NCBI GenBank assembly: GCA_027972325.1 | Contig: JAPMOS010000185.1 | Coordinates: 37,501-60,033, forward strand | Origin: Paratrimastix pyriformis | Lineage: Eukaryota > Preaxostyla > Paratrimastigidae | DNA: 22,533 bases | Reading direction: 5' to 3' | Shown: positions 9,605-18,132 of the stretch, piece by piece | How positions within the stretch are numbered: position 1 is the stretch's first letter | Layout of the letters: every line of letters starts with the position of its first letter | The notes under the pieces: generated by a model | Database searches by the model: none | What the model saw: the letters and a program-made list of their open reading frames with translations, nothing else | Told to the model about the DNA's origin: nothing | Translations under genes and position numbers: made by a program

Positions 9605-10250
9605 TCAAAACCAAATGGTTCGTATAGTCTCTCGCCCCACACCAACATTTCCCATCCCTTCACCATTGATGTAGAATCTGATGTTGGCCGTGATGTAACG
9701 CTGCAAGATTGCCATCATGGCCAGTCTGCCCGACATTTCGCATCGCATGGTCTGCGTATTTATTCCGCCATTTCCCGTGCCACCCGCATCGTCGCGGACT
9801 GCATGCTCCCGTCGAATTCCCGGCAATGTCCCCTTCTGATGCCCTGGGACCTTGCACGCTGTCCGATCGGGAGATCCCGTCGGTGTCCAGTCGTCCTTCA
9901 TCAGCCTCTCCACCCATCCCTTTGCCACCTTACTGTCCGTGCGCACCTCCACGTTTGCATCCTGTCCCTCTGATGGCTTCCAGGATGGCTTCCAGCTCTG
10001 CCTCATTGTTTGTTTGCCCTTTTCCCGTGCACCTTCTCCCGACCCGCACAGCCAGTGCCCCATTGGACAGCCGCTCCACCACCGCCAATGCCGCTCGCCG
10101 GTCCTTCTTCTTCTTGGTCGCGCTACCATCTGTGTAAAAAGTCCGCCACTTCAGCTCGGGCTCCTCCACCCGCACCTCCACCTCCTCACACTCCGCCCGC
10201 AGTGCCTCCCATCGCCTCCACATTGCCTCGTCCCACTTGCCCGCTTTCAT
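9605..10250 (-). pseudogene. LINE RNase H domain
   Basis: In one frame (10250-9930) the segment WRTFYTDGSATK carries the first catalytic Asp (codon at about 10130), followed by GQTNNEAELEAILEAI with the catalytic Glu. In the overlapping frame (10129-9605) VEVRTDSKVAKGWVERL supplies the third acidic residue, then VPGHQKG and RDDAGGTGN resemble the His/Asp end of the domain. This is the type I RNase H fold found after the reverse transcriptase in several LINE clades; it removes the RNA strand during copying. The domain is split by a frameshift between the Glu and the third Asp. Confidence 0.7.
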
Positions 10251-10466
10251 CCGGCTCTTCTTGCTTTCCCCGTTTTGGTCCAGGTGCCTCTCCGCCCCCT
10301 CTTCTTGTCGCTGGCTTCAACATGCATCCTCTCCGTTTCGCCATCCCCTTGCTCGTCGGGCTTCCCTTTCTTGGCGGCCTCACACCCGGCTCCCCGCTTC
10401 GGCGTTTCCTGTTCTTCGCCACGACCACCAGCTTTCCTCCTTGCCCCACCATCAGCTTGGCTTGTC

Positions 10467-11320
10467 TCATCTTCCTCTTCGGGTCTGGGATCCCGTGATC
10501 CTCCCCACCATCCTCCTCTCTCTTGCCCGTATCCCGTCCCGCCCTCTCTCGGCTCTCCTCCTTTCCTGTTCCGTCCTTGCCCTCTTTCGATCTCTTTCTG
10601 CCACTTCTTCCTCTCGGATCCTCCTCGCCAACTTAACATATTCCGTCTCCACTTTGTTCCCCCACACACGCTCCTTGATGGCCTCCACGTACTGCGGCAT
10701 CGTGCCCTTCCACTGAAACCTACCGCCCACAATCAGGTCAGCCACACTCTGATGCCCCTCTTCATGAGTGTCTGCCTGTGCCGCTTGGTGATTTTGCATG
10801 GCTCTGCCAGCTCCTCCAGTGTTGTCGGCATTCCCATTCCGCTTCCTTTTTCAATACTTCCCATCCCTCACGATGGCCAACCCCTTCTTGTGCAAGATCC
10901 TCAACATCCCCGACACCACCCCGGCATCTTCTCCTTCGCGTGCAGTCTGACCCACTTCCCGGGGTTGTCCAGCAGCGGCTCACTCGTCGTCCACAACTTT
11001 TGCAGCAGGGCTATCTCTTCACGGAGCATCACGCCGCACCCTTGTTGGTCTGCCACCCTGCCCAGCAGTTGCGTGAGCACCATCATGTCGTGCACATCCA
11101 CCGGGTCCTTGAGACCCATCCCACCCTCATCCTCCGGGAAGAAGAGCACCTCCGCCGGGTCACATTTCCCCAAGCACCCACCAATCTCCCGAAATACTCG
11201 TGCATAGCGCTGTTGAAGAATCTCAAGGTCCTTCTGCGGCATGGGGCACTGCCTCGCCGTATATTGTAGGCACGTCGACACGCACTCGTTGATCATCTGC
11301 ACCATCAACCTCGGGGGACC
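10467..11320 (-). pseudogene. LINE segment between RT and RNase H
   Basis: Continues the protein after a frame change close to 11310. The 11410-10901 frame is informative from about 11320 on: CVSTCLQYTARQCPMPQKDL...FFPEDEGGMGLKDPVDVHDMM, the helical region beyond the RT palm where LINEs keep a 'GG.GL.d' motif, visible here as GGMGLKD. Later segments (10983-10762; 10799-10467) are Gln/Arg/Glu-rich and likely coiled (EAIKERVWGNKVETEYVKLARRIREEE), in alternate frames. At least two more frame changes occur before RNase H. Confidence 0.55.
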
Positions 11321-14300
11321 TTCTTGTCCATCAGCCTGTGCAGCCTCCCACACATTTTCTGGATGACCTTCTCCGTATTGATCTTCATGTTCATCTCCTC
11401 GTCTATCCAAATTCCCAGGTACCGGATGGCCCCACCCTTCTGCTGGACCTTGATGACTCGACCCTCACCCAGGTCCAGGTCCGTCTTGCTCTTCACCCCC
11501 CCACACAGGTAGTCACACTTGGTCCACGACAGCTGCATGCCCGCCTCCTCCACCTTCCATCTCACTGTGTTGACCAACCGTACCATCTGCTCCTTGGTTC
11601 GAGCGACCAGCATGACATCGTCAGCAAAGGCAAGGACTTTCACCTTCCTTCCACTATCCAGGATATACCCACCTTCCTGCTTTCGCACCTCTGCCAGCAC
11701 TTCCTCCATGAATGAGATAAATAGCAGACATGAAAGCGGGTCCCCCTGACTGATGCCTCTCTCTATCTCATAGCTCTCCGTCAGCCCGAAACCCGTGATG
11801 ACTTTGGCCTTCCTCCCCTCGTACAGACTATCCACATACCTGATGAATGCCTCCTCCACCCCCATCCGTCTCAGTCCCCTCCTCAGTGCATCCATGTCCA
11901 CTGTATCATAGGCTTTTTTGATATCTAACGAGCACATGTGGAATTCCCTGCCTCCCATAATTTTCGAGTCAGTGAGCACTCCCATAATTTCTGCAATTGG
12001 GGTCTCAATCCTTCTCCCTCTCAGAAACCCAAACTGCTCCTCCCCAAATACATTCTTTTGCACGCACCATTCTTGGAACCGCGACGCCACCACCACCTGC
12101 AATCCCTTCAAAAAGACCTGTATCAAAGTGATTGGCCTTCTGCCTGCAGGGTCCCCAGGGTGTTCTGTCTGCGACTTCGTGGCCATGAACACCGAACTGA
12201 CCTTGAGCTCCTGCGGCACCTCACTCCGCTCCAACATCTCATTGTATCTCCTCCCCAACCACTCTTTGATCTCGTCCCCACAGGCATGGATCATCTCTGC
12301 TGTCACTCCATCCGGGCCCGCCGCCTTACCATCGGGGAGCGCCCCCAGGATTGTCTCAACATCATGCGTTGTGAGGGGGGCCATGATCACCCTCCCTTCT
12401 TCCTGCAGCCTTCCTTCTGGCACCCGCCCCACCCCCGGGCCCACCGGCATCACCCTCTTTGCCAGGTCCGCCATGAACTTCCTCCATCCATTCTTCACCG
12501 ACTCCGGATCTGTGACCACCTTTCCCTCCGCATTCTTAGTTGCATACGACGTCACCGGCGCCACCCCGTCTGTCATGATGCCCTTATATATGCGCTTGCG
12601 CTTCCCTTCCAACGCCCGATCCCTCTTCCTGTAGTGCACGCCTCTCATTTTGGCCAACTGCTTCTGCATTTCCCTCCTCAGGCTCGGGTCCCGCTCCGCC
12701 ATCGCCATCCGTCTCAGCTTCTTCATGCGATGGGGTTCATAATCCCTGTCTGTGTTGGCCACGTCCCGGAACCCAAACACCTTCCCCGCCGTCTCCCGCA
12801 GGATCCCACTCATCTGCTCGAACGACGGGTCCGCCCCCTTCTCCATCGCCTTCCGAAGCAATTCCGCCACTTTCTCCCTGTACGTGCGCATCTTCCCCAC
12901 CATCCCTTCATACTCATCCTTCCTCTTCTCCCGCAGCAACGCATCCAGGTCCGACCTGGACGGGCAGATGGCCACCTTCCTCCGGGTCGTCCCCGCCCAT
13001 GCCGGCAGCATGTTCCTTAGATCAGTCACGACCATGTGATGGTCTGTGACTTCCTGCCATTGAACCTCCTCATTTCTCCACACCCACATATTGTCCAGCA
13101 TTCGTGCCATCGTCCCCTGTGTTGCCAAGCAAAGGTCCAGCCTGGCCTCCCCTTTCTTCCCCCCTTGCTTGCCCTCCTCCTCCACCTCCCCCTTCCCTCC
13201 TTTCCTCTTGTTGCGCAAGAATGTAATCTCGTTCTGCTTACCCACCATCTTCGCCGTGTCATACAGACCCAGCATCTCCTGCTCCCCAACCTCCTTGGCC
13301 CAGCTATTCGCGTCCGTGTACACCACCACGCCCCTCCCCTCAGCTGCTCCCTCCGCCATACACTCCTCCAACCTCCTGATAATGACATTCCTGACCCTCA
13401 CCTTGTCCTCTCCCTCTCCGGTTGGGTAATACTGGTTTATGAGCCGAAGGTTAGTCTTCCCCTCCGACCAGTCGAGAAACATCAAGTAGCCAGGGATCAC
13501 CTCCCTGACCTTGCGCACTGCTATTTGTAAGGTCCGCCTATACCCAATCATCACCCCTCCCTTGGGGTGCCGCGCATCTGCATCCTCCACCACCGAGCTC
13601 CTCCAGCACCACCCCTTCATCCACTTCTCCTCCAACTGTTGCCTGTTGTCTTTGGTGCCTTTCGTCTCTTGCAGGAGGGCGATGTTGACCCCCCCAACTC
13701 GCAGCAGGTCCGCCACATTGCTCTTCTTCCAGACTGACCCCAACCCTCTCACGTTCCACCCCACGACCCTCATCCTTCCCTCCTCCCTCGCCGGCAGCCC
13801 CGCCCTCAGGTTGGCCTCCTTCTTGCCCTGGCACCACTTCTCCACCCCCTGGAATTCCTCTTCCTCCGCCTTCTCGTCATACGTCTTCTCGATATCCCTC
13901 ATCTTTGCCACCTGCCTCCTCTTCCTTGTCGCGTCCTTCTTCCCGCGCTTCTTCCTGGCCTTTCTGCTCATCCCGTCCCCAGGATACCTGGGCACCCCCG
14001 GGTAGGAGTCCCCTGTTACCGGGCGCGCCCCCGACTGCCCCACCTCATGCTCCTCCAGGTCTTCACCTCTCCCCGCGTTCCCCGTGTCCTTCTTCATCCC
14101 CCCTTGTGCCCTCCCGTTCGCCCCCTTCTTTGCTCCCCCGCCAAAAGCCGGTCCCCAAACCGATCGCTGCATTCGCGATCCCATCCCTGCCCCCGCCACA
14201 TAAAGAAAGATGTCGCCATACCTCGTCTCTTCCTCACCCACCTCCTTCACCACGCTGTCATCAAAGCGCCACCATGCCCCCTCAATCCTCTTCACCGCCA

Positions 14301-14877
14301 CCCAATGTCGCCCTCCTCCTCTTCTCTCGCAGAACTCCGCCGCCGCCTCCAGGCGGTAATTCGTGCCAAGAACTTCCACGGAGTCCGGCTGCACTCGCCA
14401 CTGCGACTGGTCCACCCTGCCGTCCCGCCGATCGCGAACCACCTGGACCACCATGACATCCTCCATGCCTGCCGCCCGTTCCTCCTGCGCATGCCAGCGA
14501 TCGGCGCCACACTCTGGGCACCTCTTCCGCACCCGTCCGTCCGCCATCACCACCTTCCGGACCGCTTCACTCATCCTGTCACCATCCCTCTCCAGGCGCA
14601 CCATCAGGCAGTCCCGCTCCCTCTCGCGGCCCTCGCTCACCCTTCCACACTCCTGACAGACATGCACCACCCTCATCCGCGCCCCTGTCGGGATCCGAGC
14701 TTTCCTCAGCAGGTCCGCCACCGCATCCCCTGCATCCCCATCATGGAACTCATCCAGCCCTTCAATCCCCTTCTCCCAGATCGCCTGCTCCATACCCGGG
14801 TCTCCCCCAACCACCCCTCTCACAACATCGAACAACTGTCCGGCCCCCCACAGCCTCCACCACTTGCCACCCAACAA
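11305..14877 (-). CDS. LINE ORF2: USP-like domain, APE endonuclease, reverse transcriptase
   Basis: 1190 codons in one frame. Residues about 1-230 match the C-terminal two-thirds of a ubiquitin-specific protease (C19) core: zinc pairs C74/C77 and C120/C123, then YRLEAAAEFCERRGGGRHWVAVKR (His191) and WWRFDDSVVKEV (D206/D207), as in family Y.L.A...GHYVA...FDDS boxes. Residues 244-365 are a basic linker. Residues 369-625 are an APE-type endonuclease: WNVRG (N375), LLQETKG (E404), YTDAN (D522, N524), RLDLCL (D581), TDHH (D612, H613/H614). Residues 830-1160 are the reverse transcriptase: AAGPDGVTAEMI, LDIKKAYD (D985), GISQGDPLS, FADDV (D1086, D1087), YLGIWID. All EN and RT catalytic residues are present. 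The Met at 14877 follows an in-frame stop, but the protease homology suggests that the real protein starts further upstream in another frame. The frame ends at 11305 by a frameshift. Confidence 0.85.
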   Translation of the reverse strand: MLGGKWWRLWGAGQLFDVVRGVVGGDPGMEQAIWEKGIEGLDEFHDGDAGDAVADLLRKARIPTGARMRVVHVCQECGRVSEGRERERDCLMVRLERDGDRMSEAVRKVVMADGRVRKRCPECGADRWHAQEERAAGMEDVMVVQVVRDRRDGRVDQSQWRVQPDSVEVLGTNYRLEAAAEFCERRGGGRHWVAVKRIEGAWWRFDDSVVKEVGEEETRYGDIFLYVAGAGMGSRMQRSVWGPAFGGGAKKGANGRAQGGMKKDTGNAGRGEDLEEHEVGQSGARPVTGDSYPGVPRYPGDGMSRKARKKRGKKDATRKRRQVAKMRDIEKTYDEKAEEEEFQGVEKWCQGKKEANLRAGLPAREEGRMRVVGWNVRGLGSVWKKSNVADLLRVGGVNIALLQETKGTKDNRQQLEEKWMKGWCWRSSVVEDADARHPKGGVMIGYRRTLQIAVRKVREVIPGYLMFLDWSEGKTNLRLINQYYPTGEGEDKVRVRNVIIRRLEECMAEGAAEGRGVVVYTDANSWAKEVGEQEMLGLYDTAKMVGKQNEITFLRNKRKGGKGEVEEEGKQGGKKGEARLDLCLATQGTMARMLDNMWVWRNEEVQWQEVTDHHMVVTDLRNMLPAWAGTTRRKVAICPSRSDLDALLREKRKDEYEGMVGKMRTYREKVAELLRKAMEKGADPSFEQMSGILRETAGKVFGFRDVANTDRDYEPHRMKKLRRMAMAERDPSLRREMQKQLAKMRGVHYRKRDRALEGKRKRIYKGIMTDGVAPVTSYATKNAEGKVVTDPESVKNGWRKFMADLAKRVMPVGPGVGRVPEGRLQEEGRVIMAPLTTHDVETILGALPDGKAAGPDGVTAEMIHACGDEIKEWLGRRYNEMLERSEVPQELKVSSVFMATKSQTEHPGDPAGRRPITLIQVFLKGLQVVVASRFQEWCVQKNVFGEEQFGFLRGRRIETPIAEIMGVLTDSKIMGGREFHMCSLDIKKAYDTVDMDALRRGLRRMGVEEAFIRYVDSLYEGRKAKVITGFGLTESYEIERGISQGDPLSCLLFISFMEEVLAEVRKQEGGYILDSGRKVKVLAFADDVMLVARTKEQMVRLVNTVRWKVEEAGMQLSWTKCDYLCGGVKSKTDLDLGEGRVIKVQQKGGAIRYLGIWIDEEMNMKINTEKVIQKMCGRLHRLMDKKVPRG

Positions 14878-14993
14878 CGGTGGCCCGACGTATTACACGC
14901 CTCTGTACCTCCCGACCCCGCCCCTGCGACACGCCAACCCTTCAACCTCCTCCAGCCCGCCACCACCGCCAATCAACTCGCCCGGTCGCTCCA

Positions 14994-15445
14994 TCATCCC
15001 TCCATCACTGTCACGTCCCCTCCCCCTTCCATCAGAGTCTCCTTCTCCTCCCGTACCTCGTCCTCGTCCGCCTCTTCGGGCCATTCTCTTTGCCTGCCTT
15101 TCCATCCTCCCAGTCCGCCAGCTGGGATCCCGCCCCACCCCAAAGCCCAAACCTCCGCCGCTCCATCGTCCACACCCTCTCCCTTCCATGCCGCCTCGAC
15201 TTTCAGAGCCGCGCCGAGTTCCCACGCTCTCCGATTCACGCCCGTACCTCCCCATTGAGCCAGCGCCACCAGTAAACAGATTCCCACCCATCGATTCCCC
15301 CCAAATATATTTCGTTTGGTCCAATAACGATGTCCTCGCACTACCCCCTTCATCTGAGCCCATAGCCTGTGGTATTCCCCGCCCCCCCTCGCTTGGATCA
15401 AGTCGATCAGGGCCATCTTCCAAAAACAAGGCCCCTGCATGAACA
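14994..15445 (-). pseudogene. LINE segment with candidate protease Cys box
   Basis: Within a long minus frame (16130-14994) the stretch starting at about 15445 reads GVFMQGPCFWKMALIDLIQ; the Cys codon is at 15428-15426. Its spacing resembles the nucleophile box of C19 proteases (GL.N.GNTCF.N..LQ), with GPC in place of GNTC. The distance to the His box (14307) is about 370 codons, within the usual size of a USP core. Downstream text is plausible (RGHRYWTKRNIFGGN), but other frames also look protein-like here, so the true path is unclear. The segment is out of frame with ORF2, implying frameshifts. Assignment as the protease N-terminus is inference. Confidence 0.35.
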
Positions 15446-16710
15446 CACCCACCCTACCAACACTACCTATCAAAATCGTCAAAAAGGAGATCCACCAAAC
15501 CGCCATCATTCTCTGCCAACTCATGCAGAGACCCGTCCGCCCAACTCCGGCCGAAGATTCCCTCCCCGGGGGGTGCTCAACCTGGCAGTAGCAAGCTACT
15601 GCCCCATCAGTTTTCTTCACCGTCCGCTCTACCCCATTCCACTGTTTCAATTCCCCGACCTTCTTTTCCACCAAATCAGATCCCCATCCACTCGTTCTTC
15701 TTCCTCCTGCGCTACCCGGCCGATTCCCCACCGATCGCCACGTTTCCTTTACCACGCTTCCTTCTTCCTTTGGGTCCGTCCCCAACACTATTCTATTATC
15801 ACAGCTCCTCCATTTCTGATACAGCAGCCATCCTCGTCCGCAAGCCAGCCCCTGATCATGTCGCCCAAGCCCACACCCACTTTCCCCAGTCTGTGTAACA
15901 CACCACCACACCACCAACTGGTTTTCAATAACAAGATCGAGCGTGCCCGAGACTAGTCTCAGGCCCAACGCCGATTTCGCTGTATTGCCCAACTCAATAC
16001 GCTCATCAGCAGCGTAAGGGCCGAATTCAGTGCTAATCTCTCTTCTGAGAATATATGGTCGTTCAGTTATCTTTCTCTTGGTATTATCTGATTGTTTGGA
16101 TTGATCACCTCTTTGTGTCTTCAGCGCCACCCTCTCGCCCCCTTTTCACAGAATCGAACCAAACACAAACTCATGTTCACAACAAACCCTTTGCACCGCC
16201 CGACCTCCCTGCGCACGATTGTACGTGCGCAGGGAGGTCCACTCGCCTGGTCGCGTAGATAGCTGTCTTCTCTGCCTCCCGTTACGGTTAGGAGCCAGGT
16301 GCCGTCCCACTTCCCAGTACCATAAGCTTGACCCTTTCGCGCAATCATCTGGGGCCTGATCGGGGTTGAGCGTCTCCAACCATTGCTTGAGCGCAGGCAC
16401 TGTCGGAAGGTCGCGTCTCCTCACAATGGCAAGCGACATTCCAGCTGGCACATTGATTCGCACATCTGCAGGACAAATCGTAATCAACACACGATGAGGG
16501 GCGTCGACAGCAGGGAAAATCTCGGGACCTCCCCATCGGAGGGGAGGACATCCATGAGCATTGAAAGACGCCCGGAAACAGCATAAAGATACGAAGCGAA
16601 TCTACAATGACCATATGGCTGACAACAGCGGTGAGTGATGCACAGACTCCTCCTTCCCAGCCATGCTGCAACGTCATTCTCCGTTGTGGCCTGCATAAAT
16701 CCAGCCAAGG
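15446..16710 (-). other. Unresolved coding region of the LINE
   Basis: About 1.26 kb between ORF1 and the protease-like segment. Several short minus frames look like fragments of one protein (16723-16484: TLAGFMQATTENDVAAWLG...SDGEVPRFSLL; 16490-16146: ICPADVRINVPAGMSLAIVRRRDLPTV; 16130 onward: ISTEFGPYAADERIELGNTAKSALGL) but none is long or recognisable. I see no domain. Decay by frameshift is the simplest reading. Confidence 0.4.
16202..16239. repeat. Perfect 15-bp inverted repeat
   Basis: GACCTCCCTGCGCAC (16202-16216) and its exact reverse complement (16225-16239) flank an 8-bp loop. The GC-rich stem would form a strong hairpin in LINE RNA. Confidence 0.95.
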
Positions 16711-17220
16711 TCACCTTCGACACCTTTCCACAATAACATCTGGCTCGAACGCCGCAACCTCACCTTTGATCGGCTCGATCTCCGCTCCAAACTTGTCAGC
16801 AAGGCCTTCAATGGCCACCACCAAGCCCTCAGTCACTTCATCAAAGAGGGCTGTGAACCGAGGGAAAGACCCCTCCACAATGGTCCCCACCAAGGTTTCC
16901 TGGATCTCAGCATAGCTGATCGGCTCGATCTCCGGCTTGAAAACAATCATCGCTCCAATCGCCTGCACCACGATCAGAAAACAAATAGCGGGGGTGAGAA
17001 ACATGGAACTTCTCAAGACTGCAGGCTCCAACTCGGAGCTCCACCCTTTGCAGCCGCAGCAACCGTGCAGTGATTTCATGTGTGAACAGCAGACCTTCTC
17101 CCACACGGTCCGGTCCCTCTTCGTCCCCTCTTCATGACCCTCATGGCTTCTCTTCTGGCGTCCCGCCGCACCGTCCTCAATCATAATTGGAACTGATCCA
17201 GTAACAGTAGAAGTGCTCAT
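16711..17220 (-). CDS. LINE ORF1: Cys/His cluster and putative membrane segment
   Basis: First open frame of the LINE, 169 codons, starting 83 bp inside the element. Residues about 20-40 are basic (RQKRSHEGHEEGTKRDR); residues 44-57 have a Cys/His cluster (CCSHMKSLHGCCGC) that could bind zinc. Residues about 73-94 (MFLTPAICFLIVVQAIGAMIVF) form a long uncharged hydrophobic stretch with the length of a transmembrane helix. The acidic/hydrophobic remainder includes the repeated motif EIEPI at residues 97-101 and 147-151, mirrored in DNA as GATCGGCTCGATCTCCG at 16768-16784 and 16918-16934. ORF1 proteins of LINEs normally bind RNA; a membrane segment is unusual. The frame ends near 16711 and may have continued. 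Confidence 0.5.
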   Translation of the reverse strand: MSTSTVTGSVPIMIEDGAAGRQKRSHEGHEEGTKRDRTVWEKVCCSHMKSLHGCCGCKGWSSELEPAVLRSSMFLTPAICFLIVVQAIGAMIVFKPEIEPISYAEIQETLVGTIVEGSFPRFTALFDEVTEGLVVAIEGLADKFGAEIEPIKGEVAAFEPDVIVERCRR

Positions 17221-17303
17221 GGCTGGCAGTCAAAGAACAATCGAGCAAAAATCGGAGCGGAGAAAAATTCAACTTAGCAGTCTACTCGACCGCAGAGAAA
17301 AAA
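17221..17303 (-). promoter_or_regulatory. LINE 5' leader, probable internal promoter region
   Basis: 83 bp between the right target duplication and the ORF1 start codon. The element begins with a T-rich stretch (TTTTTTCTCTGCGG on the minus strand). LINEs need promoter activity inside their 5' end, so this leader or early ORF1 is the likely site; no specific box is recognised. Confidence 0.45.
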
Positions 17304-17314
17304 CCCGAAACACC
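17304..17314. repeat. LINE target-site duplication, right copy
   Basis: CCCGAAACACC, identical to 8161-8171. The flanking bases differ on both sides, so the duplication is exactly 11 bp. Confidence 0.75.
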
Positions 17315-17948
17315 TGCGGGGAAGCTGGGCGAACAGCTCGCAGCCAGCGGGGCGACTCACAGGCAGCCATCTTCCGAGGGAACATCACCCGGGGAGACTC
17401 GCGGCATGGGAACACTACCCACCGGAACCCTCCGAGCGGGGACATTACCCGAGGTGAGGCAGGCATTCACCGGGAGAACCCGAAGAGGGCAGCACACGGA
17501 GCGGACGAAAGCACATGCGGAGGTGATCTCGTCGGGCAAACCGGAAACCCTCATGGAGGTCTGCGAGGTTGGGGACTTGGAACAGCAGTTCACACCCCAG
17601 GTTAGCGTCGTCACCACAACGGGGCGAGCGTCACCCACGAAGGCCCCGAACGTGGGGGGCTGCACAGATGCCGGCGAGAAGGATTCGCCGACCTTGGACG
17701 AGGGGTTTGCGAACCCGGGACGGACCAAGACACAGTCAGAGGCGGTCACATTCCCCAAAGCGGAGACACGCAGGGAGGTCTGCGAGGCAGGGTCCCGGAA
17801 ACACCCACTCACACGTTCCGCTAGCGTTGGCGGTGAAGCCCATGCACCTCAGTGGCGGAGGCAGCGACTCGCGTCCCCACCACCCCCTCCGGTACGGGTG
17901 CGGGGGTGGGGGGACCAGGCGCCCCTGGGGGTGGCGCCGATAAAGTAA
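17304..17948 (+). CDS. DIRS gag-like ORF, right part
   Basis: Open plus frame from the right target duplication to a stop near 17948, reading as low-complexity Gly/Thr/Pro/Arg-rich protein like the tail of the left part. It contains internal repeats: three copies of a GGGRACAYYACCC-like motif between 17380 and 17455, and two copies of an EVCEVG/EVCEAG module, about 219 bp apart (GAGGTCTGCGAGG at about 17556 and 17775). It ends in a Pro run. No enzymatic domain. It belongs to the broken DIRS-type element. Confidence 0.5.
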   Translation, partial: PETPAGKLGEQLAASGATHRQPSSEGTSPGETRGMGTLPTGTLRAGTLPEVRQAFTGRTRRGQHTERTKAHAEVISSGKPETLMEVCEVGDLEQQFTPQVSVVTTTGRASPTKAPNVGGCTDAGEKDSPTLDEGFANPGRTKTQSEAVTFPKAETRREVCEAGSRKHPLTRSASVGGEAHAPQWRRQRLASPPPPPVRVRGWGDQAPLGVAPIK

Positions 17949-18132
17949 CCCCCAAAACGGCCAGATCAAATGGCAGGGCAAGACCTACCTGGCCCGGGAG
18001 TGGGACCAGAGCAAGGGAGGGCGGCAGCAGTCTGTCCAGCACACCCGCACCACCCAGCAGGCACTCCCTCACCTCTCCGCCTCGCTTTGTCCCCGCTCTC
18101 CCCCCACAACCCCGTCACGGGACCGGAGGAGG

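Larger units (their letters stand above)
8172..17303 (-). mobile_element. LINE (non-LTR retrotransposon), about 9.1 kb, protease-bearing
   Basis: Bounded by an 11-bp target duplication and oriented minus. In element order: 83-bp leader; ORF1 (17220-16711); a poorly resolved stretch; a cysteine-protease-like segment; APE-type endonuclease and reverse transcriptase in one 1190-codon frame (14877-11305); RNase H (10250-9605); an unrecognised C-terminal domain; 3' hairpins (8248-8205); and a (CA)12 tail. APE endonuclease plus RNase H recalls the I/R1-type groups, but I do not assign a clade. Both ends are present, so insertion was full length. Later decay shows as about ten frame changes, mostly after the reverse transcriptase. 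The coding strand is purine-rich, which produces many long but spurious plus-strand ORFs. Confidence 0.85.

Noticed and set aside
9852-15258. Long plus-strand ORFs (9852-11207, 11938-13020, 14047-15258)
   Set aside because: They are Pro/His/Leu/Ser-rich reverse readings of the purine-rich LINE coding strand; no motif or domain is seen.
16018-16035. Cloning-vector remnant (AAGGGCCGAATTC resembles a TA-vector polylinker)
   Set aside because: The match is short and imperfect, and the surrounding bases do not continue as vector.
16146-17220. Host membrane-protein gene on the minus strand
   Set aside because: The 11-bp target duplication at 17304-17314 places this region inside the LINE, so it is better read as LINE ORF1 and following sequence.
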